From the NCBI RefSeq assembly GCF_013328815.1, contig NZ_JABUHN010000005.1:124001-188000 (forward strand): 64,000 nucleotides of DNA. Direction: 5' to 3'. Below are positions 35,113 through 44,717 of the stretch, in pieces. Position numbers and translations under genes: made by a program. This DNA is from Tabrizicola fusiformis (GTDB lineage: Bacteria; Pseudomonadota; Alphaproteobacteria; Rhodobacterales; Rhodobacteraceae). Positions within the stretch are counted from its first letter, which is position 1. Every line of letters starts with the position of its first letter. The notes below the pieces were generated by a model that worked only from the letters and a program-made list of their open reading frames with translations, did not search any database and was not told where the DNA came from.

Positions 35113-35955
35113 TCAGTTGCCCTTGGCGTAAAGGGCGGCGTTCAGGGCAAGGATCGCTTCGGGCGTGCGCGGGCCAAAGCCCAAAAGGAACATCCCCGGC
35201 ATCCGCACCACCCGTTTCGCCTGTCCGGCGGGCGTGGCCGCCAGCGCGGCATGGGCATAAAGCGGGTCGTCGCCCGGCATACCCGGGCCTTCGCTGCTTT
35301 CCATGGCCAGAATGATATCGGGGGCGGCGGCGGCCACCGCCTCATCCGTCAGGGCCTTGTAGCCGGCAAAGCCTTCGATGGCATTCACGCCCCCCGCAAG
35401 GGCGATCATCGCGGCGGCAGAGGTATCGCTGCCCGCGCCGGTCAGCCGCCCGCCCGAATTGCCAAGGACGAAAAGGACGCGCGGCTTCGGCCCCGGCTGC
35501 GCAGCAACCGTGGCCAGCGCCGCAGCGGTTTCGGCCTCGATCCGGGCGGCCAGTTCGGCGCCTCTGGCCTCTTGGCCCAGCGCCGCAGCCACCGCCTGCA
35601 CCTTGGCCTCCACGCCTTCGGGGCTGTCGGCGCCCGGGATGGTGACGATCTTCACACCGGCGCCTTCCAGCGTGGCCAGCGTTTCGGCAGGCCCTGCGCC
35701 CGCCTCCATCAGGATCAGGTCGGGCGAGACCGACAGAACCCCTTCGGGAGAAAGGGCGCGCATATAGCCCACATCCGGCAGCGCCTCGACCGCGGCGGGA
35801 TAGGTCGAGGTGGTGTCGCGCCCGACAAGCCGCCCCTCCTGTCCCAGCGCATAGACGATCTCGCTGACCGAACCGCCGATCGACAGCACCCGGTCCTGCG
35901 CGGCGGCGGTCAGCGGCAAGAGGGCCAGCGCCGTGGCAAGGAGCAGGCGGCTCAC
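35113..35955 (-). CDS. hmuT: Periplasmic hemin-binding protein
   Basis: Heme receptor of the ABC importer, 280 aa. The GTG at 35953-35955 is chosen: it overlaps the hmuS stop as GTGA and places the signal peptide (SRLLLATALALLPLTAAAQ) at the N-terminus. The mature part starts DRVLSIGGSVSEIVYALGQ, with VGRDTTSTYPAAVEALPDVG carrying the tyrosine region used for heme in HmuT/ShuT. Fold: TroA/helical-backbone binding protein. Confidence 0.92.
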   Translation of the reverse strand: MSRLLLATALALLPLTAAAQDRVLSIGGSVSEIVYALGQEGRLVGRDTTSTYPAAVEALPDVGYMRALSPEGVLSVSPDLILMEAGAGPAETLATLEGAGVKIVTIPGADSPEGVEAKVQAVAAALGQEARGAELAARIEAETAAALATVAAQPGPKPRVLFVLGNSGGRLTGAGSDTSAAAMIALAGGVNAIEGFAGYKALTDEAVAAAAPDIILAMESSEGPGMPGDDPLYAHAALAATPAGQAKRVVRMPGMFLLGFGPRTPEAILALNAALYAKGN

Positions 35956-36998
35956 AATGCCACCTCTTCTTCCAGCGCGGGCAGGTCGGCCACCAGCGCG
36001 TTCCACGCCGCAGCCGCCTTTTCCCCGGCGCGCAAAACGCCGAAAATCTGCGCGATCAGCGCGCCGCGCCCGTCAAAGAACTCGACGGAATGGGCCGGGC
36101 CGCGCTGGGTGTTCTTCACCACATGGTAGATTTCGGCGATGTGGTCCATCCGCAGATGCAGGTCAAAGCCGGGGTCCAGCACGTTGATCCAAGGGCCCAT
36201 CTCCACCACCCGCACAATCGGGCCGGTGTGAATTTCAATCGTGCCGGAATTGCCGACAAAGAACATGGTGGGCACGGCGGTTTCCGCCGCCCGCTTCATC
36301 AGCGTTTCCACCGAACCCGGCACCAGACGGCGCACGAAAGGCGCCCCGGCGATGCGATAGGCGCCCAGCCGGTTCATCTTGAGCCGGGCGGTCACGCGCA
36401 TGAACTGATGGGTGTCGGTCATCTCTTGCCAGTCATGGCGCAGCTCTTCGGCCCGGTCAGGGTTGCCCTTGGCGGCCTCGGGTGCGCGGCGCTGCTCGGT
36501 GATCAGGGTTTGCGACTGATCCTCCAGCGACAGCTCGGCCACCAGCGGCGCCCACGGGGCCACGTCGCTGTCGGCCCGCAGATAGACCTTGTGAACCGCA
36601 TCGCCCGCCGCGTCGAAGATCTGGAACGAGCGTTTCGGGCCGTTCGAACCCTCTTCCTCGACCGCGAAACCATGCTGCCAATGGCCGGGGAAAATCCGCA
36701 GGTCGATGGTTTCATTGACCACCAGCGCGGCATGGGGGCCGGGGCGATACTGGTCATAGACCCCGACCTTTTCGATCACGCAGCTTTCGTTGCGGGTCAG
36801 TGCCATCACCGGGCCAAAGGCGGTCAGCCGCGGCAAAAGCCCGTCGGGATGGGCGGCGATGCGGGTCGCGCCATGGCCGACATGGGCGGCAACAAGAGCA
36901 GCCTCGGAAATGCCCAAGGTTTGGGCCAGATCGCGCGCACGCGCCTTGGGGTTTTCGGCGCGGGCGGCGCGGATGGCCTCGGGGAAGGTCTGGGTCAT
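35952..36998 (-). CDS. hmuS: Hemin-degrading/heme-trafficking factor
   Basis: Cytoplasmic HemS/HmuS-family protein (348 aa) made of two repeated halves, each with a stretch of the type LRIFPGHWQHGFAVEE (first half, about 93-108) and LHLRMDHIAEIYHVVKN (second half). It accepts imported heme and helps release iron or hand heme on. It lies 59 bases after hmuR, from which it is separated by a GC hairpin, and overlaps hmuT by 4 bases. Confidence 0.93.
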   Translation of the reverse strand: MTQTFPEAIRAARAENPKARARDLAQTLGISEAALVAAHVGHGATRIAAHPDGLLPRLTAFGPVMALTRNESCVIEKVGVYDQYRPGPHAALVVNETIDLRIFPGHWQHGFAVEEEGSNGPKRSFQIFDAAGDAVHKVYLRADSDVAPWAPLVAELSLEDQSQTLITEQRRAPEAAKGNPDRAEELRHDWQEMTDTHQFMRVTARLKMNRLGAYRIAGAPFVRRLVPGSVETLMKRAAETAVPTMFFVGNSGTIEIHTGPIVRVVEMGPWINVLDPGFDLHLRMDHIAEIYHVVKNTQRGPAHSVEFFDGRGALIAQIFGVLRAGEKAAAAWNALVADLPALEEEVAL

Positions 36999-37027
36999 GG
37001 GGCTGCTCCTTGATGAGGGGGAAGGGG

Positions 37028-37052
37028 GGCGGGGGGCGATTTGCCCCCCGCC
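37028..37052 (-). terminator. GC hairpin between hmuR and hmuS
   Basis: Perfect 10-bp stem GGCGGGGGGC / GCCCCCCGCC with a 5-base loop, directly after the hmuR stop and without a U run. It could partly end transcription or protect the hmuR message, giving more receptor than transporter. Confidence 0.5.
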
Positions 37053-37057
37053 GCGTG

Positions 37058-39085
37058 TCAGAACTTCAGCGCGCCGCCGATGGTGATGGTGCGGCCACGC
37101 CCACCCAGATTGCCGGTCGTCTCGGTAAAGGCGGCATTGGCGGTCTGATAGAAGCTGTCGGTGACATTCTCGACATTGGCGTAAAGGTCGAAATTCTCAC
37201 GCACTTTCCAGCTTGCATAAAGATCGACCACGGTGCTGGCGTCGATGCCGACCGGGGTTGCCGTGCCGGTCCAGACCTCGCCCGCGCCGGTGTGGCGAAC
37301 GCGCAGGCCGGTCGTCACCGTCTCATCCCGCCAGCGCATCCCGACATCCAGCGTCGCATAATCGTCCGGCAGCGTGCCCATGTCCGAGATCATCCCCGGA
37401 TAGGTCGTCAGCGGCTTGTCGGTATTGGCCAGCGTCAGCGACAGGCTGGTGTAGAACCGCCCGGTGTCATAGCGGCCTTCCAGTTCCAGACCCGACAGCA
37501 CCGTTTCGCCCGGCAGGTTCACCCAGCGCAGGTTGCCATCGGTCGGATCGGTGCTGTAGCCGATGTAATTCTCGATCTGGTTGCGGAACAAAGCCGCCGA
37601 ACCCGAGAACGGGCCGGATTCATAGGTAAGGCCCAATTCGGCATTCAGCGCCTCTTCCGGCACCAGATCGGGGTTGTTGTTGATCGCGGTCGAAGTCACG
37701 TCGCTATGGGCAAAGACGGCGCCCGGATAGAACATCTCCGAGGCGGTCGGCGGCCGCATCGTGGTGGACAGCGCGCCATAAAGGCTGGTCGTTTCGCTGG
37801 CCTGCCAATCCGCCCGCAGGCTGGGATTGAACTTGCCGCCCGACTTGCTGTCGATTGCAACCGGGGTGCCGTCGGCCAGGTAATCGGTCACGCCCTCGGT
37901 CCGCCAATGGTCATAGCGCAGGCCGCCGGTCACCATGACCTGACCCAGCCCATAGCGGGCCTCGACGAAGACTCCCGATTTGGTCAGCGCGCCATCGGCA
38001 TTGGCCCCTGACTTGGCGTTGCCGTCATAATCGTCCTTCGACCAGCCCAGACCATAGCTGAGGTCCAGCGGATTGCCGCCCAGATCCAGCCGCGACACGT
38101 TGGAAACATCGAAGCCGGTGCCCAGATTGACCCCCTCGCGCCCCGCATAGACGCCGCCGGTGCCTGCCGAGTTGATCGGGAAGCGAATCTTGTTCTCGCT
38201 GACCCATGCGTTCAGCTTCAGCTCGTCGCGGCTGTAATTCAGCACAAGGTTGCGGGTGTCCACCTCCCAGACATAGCCCGAAGAGATCGGCGCGCTAAAT
38301 TCATTGCCATATTGCATGGCGCTGATCTTGAGCTTGCCGAAACCGGCAGCTTCATATTCCGCCTTCAGCAGGAAGGATTGCGGCTCTTGCCCCTTGGTCG
38401 CGGTGGTTTCCACCCCGTTGCCGTCCTTGTAGGGCGTTTCCTTGAAGCCAGAGATGGCCCCGACCAGCCCCAGCGTGCCCTCGCCAAAGCGATAGCGCTG
38501 GGCAAAGGCGGCGGTGGCGTTCCAGTCCTTGCCATTGGTGCCCGCGCCAAAGCGCAAGAGGGCGCCGCTGTCGCGCCCCTCGATCAGCACATCCGAAACG
38601 TCCAGCGTGCGGAAATTGGCCGAACCGCCCAGCGTGCCGATCCCTTCGGCGCCCGAAACCGTGCCGCGCGTCACCTCGACCCCGGCCAGCAGACCCGGAT
38701 CGACAAAGACCAGCGTGTTCAGCGTGCCTGCATGGCCCGACATGTTGCGCGTGTTCTGCGGAATGCCGTCGATCATCGAATTGACCCGGCCAAAGCTTTG
38801 CAGGCCACGGATGTTCACGGTGATGCCGGGGTTGTCGGGCGTCGAACGGGTATAGGTGCCCGCAAGATTGCGCAGCGCCGTGTCCAGATCGCCGGCATTG
38901 ACCTCGATCACGGCCGAGCCGCTGACGCTGCCGCGCCCGGGCTGCGTCGTGCTGCCCGCGCCCTGCACCAGAATCGGGTCAAGCACGGTGGTCGTCTGTT
39001 GCGCGGCCAATTCTGCGGCGGGCAGCAGGGACAGCGCGGTGGAACAAAAGAGAAGCGCGCCAAGGCGGCGGTCGGAACCGGACAT
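37058..39085 (-). CDS. hmuR: TonB-dependent heme receptor
   Basis: Outer-membrane heme receptor, 675 aa: signal peptide to about residue 28, TonB-box/plug region (TVLDPILVQGAG, then SVSGSAVIEVNAGDL), and a beta-barrel ending in F (GGALKF). The heme-receptor pair of motifs is present as MRPPTASEMF and NNPDLVPEEALN with a histidine (FAHSDV) between them, matching the FRAP/NPNL signature. First gene of hmuRSTUV, behind an iron-box-like promoter. Confidence 0.94.
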   Translation of the reverse strand: MSGSDRRLGALLFCSTALSLLPAAELAAQQTTTVLDPILVQGAGSTTQPGRGSVSGSAVIEVNAGDLDTALRNLAGTYTRSTPDNPGITVNIRGLQSFGRVNSMIDGIPQNTRNMSGHAGTLNTLVFVDPGLLAGVEVTRGTVSGAEGIGTLGGSANFRTLDVSDVLIEGRDSGALLRFGAGTNGKDWNATAAFAQRYRFGEGTLGLVGAISGFKETPYKDGNGVETTATKGQEPQSFLLKAEYEAAGFGKLKISAMQYGNEFSAPISSGYVWEVDTRNLVLNYSRDELKLNAWVSENKIRFPINSAGTGGVYAGREGVNLGTGFDVSNVSRLDLGGNPLDLSYGLGWSKDDYDGNAKSGANADGALTKSGVFVEARYGLGQVMVTGGLRYDHWRTEGVTDYLADGTPVAIDSKSGGKFNPSLRADWQASETTSLYGALSTTMRPPTASEMFYPGAVFAHSDVTSTAINNNPDLVPEEALNAELGLTYESGPFSGSAALFRNQIENYIGYSTDPTDGNLRWVNLPGETVLSGLELEGRYDTGRFYTSLSLTLANTDKPLTTYPGMISDMGTLPDDYATLDVGMRWRDETVTTGLRVRHTGAGEVWTGTATPVGIDASTVVDLYASWKVRENFDLYANVENVTDSFYQTANAAFTETTGNLGGRGRTITIGGALKF

Positions 39086-39163
39086 GCGTAACCTCCAGAG
39101 GTGAAGCGGTTAGGGGCTTCGCTGGCGGGAGGCTGGCGGATGATCGCCGTCTGATGGATTAGA

Positions 39164-39179
39164 TGAGTGTTATTGTCAA
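39164..39179 (-). promoter_or_regulatory. hmu promoter -35 with an iron-responsive-type operator
   Basis: Minus strand TTGACAATAACACTCA: a perfect -35 TTGACA overlaps TGA-N9-TCA (39178-39164), the form of the iron-responsive operator used by RirA-type repressors. It lies 79 bases before hmuR. No good -10 is found at the usual distance. Confidence 0.4.
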
Positions 39180-39207
39180 GATTGCCCCGGCGCTCTGGCC
39201 GGAAATT

Positions 39208-40995
39208 TCAGCGATTGGCGAAAGCCGCCTCGAAAAACGCTGCCGAACGGCGCAGATAGGTGGCCACATTGCTGCGGCGAAAGACACCGTGGCCTTCGTT
39301 TTCAAACAGCAGCACCTCATGCGGAATGCCTGCGGCCGTCAGTTCCCGCACTGCGGTATGGGTGTTTTCCGGGCCGACATTGCTGTCGGCCAGCCCATGC
39401 ACGATCATCAGCCGCCCCTTGATCTGCTGAATGAAATTCCCGGGTGAGGCATTGGCGTATTTCTCGGGGAACTCTTCGGGCGTGCCGCCCATCATCTCTT
39501 CGCTATAGGCGCGGCCATGGGGCATTTCGGTTTCATGATAGTCGATGTCCAGCCGATACATGCCGCACATCGGAATGGCGGCATCCACAAGGTCGGCGTG
39601 GCGGGTGATTCCGGTCCAGCTTGAAAAGCCGCCATAGGAATTGCCCGCCATGCCGATGCGCCCGCGCCGGGCATGGCCTGCGGCAATGGCGGCTTCGATC
39701 CCGGCGCGGATGTCGGTCTGTTCGCGCCCGCCCCAGCCGTCGTCCTTGACCGCCTCGCGGAAGGCCGCGCCAAAGCCGGTGGAGCCGCGATAGTTTGGGT
39801 CCAGCACGGCATAGCCCGATTGCACCCAGAAGCCGATCTTGGGGTTCACCCAATCCTCGGAATGCCATGTCGGGCCGCCATGGACATAGGTGATAAAGCC
39901 GCGCGGCGGGCCTTCGGGCAGGTAAAGCCAGCCCTGCAAGGGCGTGCCGTCGGCGGCGGTCCAGCGGAAATCCTGCGGCGCGATATGGGCCCTTGCGGTT
40001 TCGGGCGGGGTGAAAAGCCGGGTGCAGGTGCCATCGGCGGCCACGGCCACCACCTCATGCGGGGCATCGCCGTCATAAGCCTCGGCCAGCCAGCCGCCGC
40101 CCGGCAATGCGTCATGCGGCAAGAGGCTGCGGCGGCCCGAAAGGTTGGGCAAGCGCGTGCCGCCGGGGAAGATCACCGCCTCGGTATGGGACTGGCGATG
40201 CGCGATACAGGCAAAGCCTTCGCTGCCGGGGACAACGGCATGGGGGTAAAGCTCCGGCTCGCCGCCCAGCCAATCAAGCGCGCCGGTGGACAGGGTCAGC
40301 ACCCCCAGCCGGTCGCGCCCGTCATGGTCGGTGACCACGGCGATACGGTCATCGTCCAGCCATTCGCCCCGGCTGTTGGCGGTTTCGCTGATCCGCAGCA
40401 CCTCGCGCAGAGCGCTGCCATCGGCATTCAGCACCCACAACTGCGTGGCGCCCGGCTTTGCCTCATGCCGGTGCCACAGGATGCGGGCGCCGTCGGGCGA
40501 CAGTTTCGGCCCGGTCTCGAACGGGCTGTCCGAGCGGGCAAGGCAGGCCCGCGCGCCGCTGATCAGATCCTGCCGCCAGAGCCAGCCGCCCGCCGTGACC
40601 GTGCCGCTGTCATAGTCGAAATCCGCCAGAAACAGCACGGCATCCCCCGCCGCCGTGAAGACCCCGCCATACAGGTAATGGCTGTCCTGCACCGGGGTCA
40701 GCCGGGTCAGGACGCCACCGGCGCGTTCAAACAGCAAGAGGTGGTCGTGTTCATTGGCATGAACCGATTGCGCCAGAATGACCCGCCCGCCATCAGGTGA
40801 CACATCGCGGAGGCTCAGATGATCCTCGGTAAAGGTCAGCCGCGCGGCAGGGGCCGACCCATCGGTCGGCGCGCCCCAAAGCTCGTCGGTTTCGCTCAAC
40901 CCGCCGCAGGTCCAGAAGGCCCATCTGCCATCCCCCGACGCGCGCATTGTGGTGATTGCAGGCAGTTCGGCCCAAAGCGTGGCAAGGTCGGTCAT
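39208..40995 (-). CDS. S9-family serine peptidase
   Basis: A 595-residue prolyl-oligopeptidase/acylaminoacyl-peptidase type enzyme, no signal peptide, so cytoplasmic. The N-terminal beta-propeller (about 1-340) is followed by an alpha/beta-hydrolase domain with the nucleophile in GNSYGGFSSW (about 448-457), the aspartate in HGLADSNVGPENTH (about 533) and the histidine in ENEGHGVF (about 567). It follows oppF by 3 bases and is the last gene of the peptide operon, so it probably trims imported peptides. Confidence 0.88.
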   Translation of the reverse strand: MTDLATLWAELPAITTMRASGDGRWAFWTCGGLSETDELWGAPTDGSAPAARLTFTEDHLSLRDVSPDGGRVILAQSVHANEHDHLLLFERAGGVLTRLTPVQDSHYLYGGVFTAAGDAVLFLADFDYDSGTVTAGGWLWRQDLISGARACLARSDSPFETGPKLSPDGARILWHRHEAKPGATQLWVLNADGSALREVLRISETANSRGEWLDDDRIAVVTDHDGRDRLGVLTLSTGALDWLGGEPELYPHAVVPGSEGFACIAHRQSHTEAVIFPGGTRLPNLSGRRSLLPHDALPGGGWLAEAYDGDAPHEVVAVAADGTCTRLFTPPETARAHIAPQDFRWTAADGTPLQGWLYLPEGPPRGFITYVHGGPTWHSEDWVNPKIGFWVQSGYAVLDPNYRGSTGFGAAFREAVKDDGWGGREQTDIRAGIEAAIAAGHARRGRIGMAGNSYGGFSSWTGITRHADLVDAAIPMCGMYRLDIDYHETEMPHGRAYSEEMMGGTPEEFPEKYANASPGNFIQQIKGRLMIVHGLADSNVGPENTHTAVRELTAAGIPHEVLLFENEGHGVFRRSNVATYLRRSAAFFEAAFANR

Positions 40996-40998
40996 GGC

Positions 40999-41973
40999 TT
41001 ATTCTTCGATGAAATGGCAGGCGGCGCAGCGACCGCCGGGCAGGGCCTGCAGCGCCGGACGCTCGGCGTGGCAGAGCGGCTGCACAAGGGGGCAGCGGCT
41101 GGCAAAGACACAGCCCGGCGGAGGGCGGGCGATCGAGGGCAATTCACCCTGCAAGGACTGGCCGCGCCGCAGCCGTTCCGCCACCGGATCCGGCTCTGGC
41201 ACGGCGGCTTTCAGGGCCTGGGCGTAAGGATGCAGCGGGCGGACGTAAAAGGCGTCGCGCGGCGCCTCTTCCACCACCCGGCCAAGGCACATCACCATGA
41301 TGCGGTGGCTGATCTGCCGCACCACGGCCAGATTGTGCGAGATGAAGACCAGCGCCAGCCCCAGCTCGGCCTGAATATCCATCAAGAGGTTCACCACCTG
41401 CGCCTGAATGGAAACGTCCAGCGCCGAAACCGGCTCGTCACAGATGATCACCTTCGGCTTGCCGATCAGCGCGCGGGCGATGCCCACCCGCTGCGCCTGA
41501 CCGCCGGACAATTCATGCGGATAGCGGCGGGCGAAATCTTCGGACAGGCCCACCAGCCGCAGCGCCTCGGCCACGCGGGCGCTGCGGTCGGCGGGGCTCA
41601 ACCCCGGTTCGAAAGTGGCCAAGGGGCGCGAAACGATCTGGCCCAGCGTCATGCGAGGGTCCAGCGCGGCAATCGGGTCTTGAAAGATGATCTGCATCTC
41701 CGCCCGCCTGCGCCGCAGGGCGTCGCGGGGCAGGCTGGCCGGATCGTCACCGTTCCACAGCACCTGCCCACCGTCGCGCGGGATCAGATGCAAGAGGGCG
41801 CGGCCAAGGGTGGACTTGCCGCAACCGGATTCGCCCACGATGCCAAGGGTCTGCCCCGCCTCCAGCCGCAGGTTGATGTCATGCAGGATCGGCAACACCC
41901 GGCTGCGCGCCAGAAGGCCGCCGCTGATCCGGTAGCCCACCGAAAGGCCCTGCGCCTCAAGCACCGGGGTCAT
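40999..41973 (-). CDS. oppF: Oligopeptide ABC transporter ATP-binding protein (OppF/DppF type)
   Basis: ATPase, 324 aa, using the ATG at 41971-41973 that overlaps the oppD stop. Walker A GESGCGKST (about 48-56), signature LSGGQAQRVGIARAL, Walker B KVIICDEPVSALD. The C-terminus has the Opp/Dpp cysteine motif (PPGCVFASRCPLVQPLCHAE) that can hold an Fe-S cluster in this family. Confidence 0.92.
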   Translation of the reverse strand: MTPVLEAQGLSVGYRISGGLLARSRVLPILHDINLRLEAGQTLGIVGESGCGKSTLGRALLHLIPRDGGQVLWNGDDPASLPRDALRRRRAEMQIIFQDPIAALDPRMTLGQIVSRPLATFEPGLSPADRSARVAEALRLVGLSEDFARRYPHELSGGQAQRVGIARALIGKPKVIICDEPVSALDVSIQAQVVNLLMDIQAELGLALVFISHNLAVVRQISHRIMVMCLGRVVEEAPRDAFYVRPLHPYAQALKAAVPEPDPVAERLRRGQSLQGELPSIARPPPGCVFASRCPLVQPLCHAERPALQALPGGRCAACHFIEE

Positions 41974-42941
41974 GGCTGCACCCCGTAAAGATGGCAGGCC
42001 AGCCGCCCCGCGCCCTGCGGCACAAGCGGCGGCTGCACCCGGTCGCATTCGGCAATCCGCTCGGTGCAGCGGGGCGCAAACGGGCAGCCCGGCAGCATCG
42101 CCCCGCCCGAGCGCGGCGTGCCCGGGATCGTCACCAGACGCGGCGGCATTTCGGCCTCCATCCGTGGCGTGGCCTGCAACAGGCCACGGCTATAGGGGTG
42201 GCTCGGCTGCGACAGCATGGTTTCGGCCGAACCCTCTTCCATGATCCGGCCGCCATAGAGGACCACCACCCGGTCACACAGCCGCGCCACCACTCCCAGG
42301 TCGTGCGTCACAAGGATGATCGCCGTTCCCGTTTCCCGCGCAATCTCTGACATCAGGTCCAGCACCTGCGCCTGAATGGTCACGTCCAGCGCGGTTGTCG
42401 GTTCATCCGCCAACAGGAGTTTCGGTTTCACCAGCAGGGCCATCGCAATCATCACCCGCTGCCGCATTCCGCCCGAAAACTCATGCGGATAGCGCAGGGC
42501 GGCGCGGGCGGCATCGGGGATGCGCACCCGGTCCAGCATGGCCACTGCCGCTGCATGGGCCGCCCGCCGTCCCATGCCCTGATGCACCACCAGCCCCTCG
42601 GCCAGTTGGTCGCCCACCCGCTGATAGGGGTTGAGCGAGGTCATCGGATCTTGAAAAATCATCGAGACCGAGACACCCCGCACCCGGTCCAGCGCGCGGG
42701 GTGACAGGGCCAGCAGGTTCTGCCCGCCGAACAGCGCCACCCCCTCGACCCGGGCATTTGCCGCCAGAAGCCCCATCAGCGAAAACAAGAGCTGGCTTTT
42801 GCCCGAGCCGCTCTCGCCCACAATCCCCAGAACCTCGCCCGGGGCAAGATCCAGCGACACGCGGTCAAGCGCCGTCATCTCGCCGTCCGGCAGGCGGAAA
42901 TGGACCGAGAGGTCCGTTATGGACAAAAGGCTATCTGTCAT
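41970..42941 (-). CDS. oppD: Oligopeptide ABC transporter ATP-binding protein (OppD/DppD type)
   Basis: ATPase, 323 aa. The ATG at 42939-42941 is used; a TTG three codons upstream is less likely. Walker [10 protein letters not shown] (about 40-48), signature [16 protein letters not shown], Walker [14 protein letters not shown], and the C-terminal cysteine motif [19 protein letters not shown]. It overlaps oppC by 11 bases and oppF by 4. Confidence 0.92.
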   Translation of the reverse strand: MTDSLLSITDLSVHFRLPDGEMTALDRVSLDLAPGEVLGIVGESGSGKSQLLFSLMGLLAANARVEGVALFGGQNLLALSPRALDRVRGVSVSMIFQDPMTSLNPYQRVGDQLAEGLVVHQGMGRRAAHAAAVAMLDRVRIPDAARAALRYPHEFSGGMRQRVMIAMALLVKPKLLLADEPTTALDVTIQAQVLDLMSEIARETGTAIILVTHDLGVVARLCDRVVVLYGGRIMEEGSAETMLSQPSHPYSRGLLQATPRMEAEMPPRLVTIPGTPRSGGAMLPGCPFAPRCTERIAECDRVQPPLVPQGAGRLACHLYGVQP

Positions 42942-43791
42942 TTGGATCAAGGGCGTCCCGCAGCCCGTCGGCGATGAAGTTGAGGCAGAACAGCACCACG
43001 GCCAGAAGCGAGGCCGGCAGCAGCAACAGCCGCAGGTCGGTCTGCATCTGCCCGGTTCCGGCGGCGATCAGGTTGCCCCAGCTTGCCTGCGGCTCTTTGA
43101 TGCCGATGCCAAGGAAGGACAGGAAGCTTTCCGACAGGATCACCTCGGGCACCAGAAGGCTGCCGTAGACGATCACAAGGCTGATGGTGTTGGGCACGAT
43201 ATGCTGCGTCACGATCTGCCAGCCGGTCATGCCGCCCGCCCGCGCCGCCTCGATAAACGGGCGGCGGGCCAGCGATTGCGCCTGTGCCCGCACGATCACC
43301 GCAGGCGTCAGCCAGAGGGTGAAGACGATGGCGACAAAGAGCGCAATGTTGCCGCCGCCGAACAGCAGACTGAGCAGGATCACAAGGATCACATAGGGAA
43401 AGCCATAAAGAATCTCGACCGCGCGCATCATCAGCCCGTCGGTGCGCCCGCCGACAAAACCCGAAACCGCGCCGTAAAGCACCCCGATCACCCCGGCGAC
43501 AAAGGCCCCGGCAAAGCCGATCAGCAGCGAGACCCGCCCCCCCTCCATCACCCGCACCAGAAGGTCGCGGCCATAATCATCGGTGCCAAAGGGATGGGCC
43601 GAGAAGAGATCAATCCCGGCGCCGATATTGTCGAAATCGGCGTCCTCGCCGTTGAAGGGAAATGCCAGCGGGCCAAGAAAGCACAGGGCCACCACGGCCA
43701 ACAGCACAAGGACCGACAGCATCGCCAGCCGGTTCTGGCGAAAGCGGCGGAATTGCAGGGCGGTGGTGCTCCGCGGGCTGTCAACCGTCAT
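42931..43791 (-). CDS. oppC: Oligopeptide ABC transporter permease (OppC type)
   Basis: Inner-membrane permease, 286 aa, from the ATG at 43789-43791 overlapping oppB by 11 bases. N-terminal OppC domain (FRQNRLAMLSVLVLLAVVAL), then HPFGTDDYGRDLLVRVMEGGR, a signature of this subunit, and the EAA loop EAARAGGMTGWQIVTQHIVP. Confidence 0.92.
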   Translation of the reverse strand: MTVDSPRSTTALQFRRFRQNRLAMLSVLVLLAVVALCFLGPLAFPFNGEDADFDNIGAGIDLFSAHPFGTDDYGRDLLVRVMEGGRVSLLIGFAGAFVAGVIGVLYGAVSGFVGGRTDGLMMRAVEILYGFPYVILVILLSLLFGGGNIALFVAIVFTLWLTPAVIVRAQAQSLARRPFIEAARAGGMTGWQIVTQHIVPNTISLVIVYGSLLVPEVILSESFLSFLGIGIKEPQASWGNLIAAGTGQMQTDLRLLLLPASLLAVVLFCLNFIADGLRDALDPNDR

Positions 43792-44704
43792 GGCGCACCC
43801 GTGGATCAAGCCAGCCGCGCAGAAGGTCGGTCAGAATGTTGAACACGATCAGAAAGGCGCCGTAGGTGATGGTGATGCCCATGACCAAGGGATAATCCCG
43901 GTTCAGCGCGGCATCGACGAAATGCCGCCCCACGCCGGGCACGGCAAACATCGTCTCGATCAGGATTGACCCGGTGATCAGCGCCGCCGCCGCCGGGCCA
44001 AGATAGGCCACCACCGGCAACAAGGCCCCCGTCAGCGCATGGCGCCACAGCACCCGCCAGCCGCCGATGCCCTTGGCGCGGGCGGTGCGGACGTGGTTTT
44101 CCCGCAAGCTCTCGATCAGCGATGATCGTGTCAGCCGCGAGATATAGGCGATGTTCGGCAGCGCCAGCACCACCACCGGCAGCACGACCGACCGCCAGCC
44201 GTTGTTCCAGCCGCCGACCGGAAACCAGCCCAGATGCAGCGAGAAATAAAGCTGCATCAGCGGCCCGATGATGAAGATCGGAATGGCAATGCCAATCACC
44301 CCCACGGTGCCCGCGACATAATCCGTCACCCCGTTGCGCCGCAGCGCCCCCGCCAGCCCCAGCGCAATCCCCACCAGCGCGGCAATCAGGATGGCCCAGA
44401 AGCCGATGGTCAGGGAATAGGGCAGGCCCGAGGCGATCAGGTCATTCACCGAATAATCGCGGTGCCGCGTCGATGGCCCAAGGTCCAGCCGCAGGATGCC
44501 CCAGAGATAGCGCCCGAACTGCTGCCAGACCGGCTCGTCCAGATGGAAGGCGGCCTCGATATTGGCCTGCACTTCGGGGCTGATCTTGCGATTGCGCGAG
44601 AACGGACCCCCCGGCGTCAGCCGCATGACAAAGAAGGTCAGCGTTGCCAGTGCGGCCAGCGTGAGGAACCCGTTCCAGAGGCGTCTTGCGATAAAGGGAA
44701 TCAT
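43781..44704 (-). CDS. oppB: Oligopeptide ABC transporter permease (OppB type)
   Basis: Inner-membrane permease, 307 aa, six helices; MIPFIARRLWNGFLTLAALA at the N-terminus, LTPGGPFSRNRKISPEV and the EAA region RTARAKGIGGWRVLWRHALTG are typical. It starts 13 bases after oppA and overlaps oppC. Confidence 0.92.
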   Translation of the reverse strand: MIPFIARRLWNGFLTLAALATLTFFVMRLTPGGPFSRNRKISPEVQANIEAAFHLDEPVWQQFGRYLWGILRLDLGPSTRHRDYSVNDLIASGLPYSLTIGFWAILIAALVGIALGLAGALRRNGVTDYVAGTVGVIGIAIPIFIIGPLMQLYFSLHLGWFPVGGWNNGWRSVVLPVVVLALPNIAYISRLTRSSLIESLRENHVRTARAKGIGGWRVLWRHALTGALLPVVAYLGPAAAALITGSILIETMFAVPGVGRHFVDAALNRDYPLVMGITITYGAFLIVFNILTDLLRGWLDPRVRHDG

Positions 44705-44717
44705 GGCGCGGGGCGCA

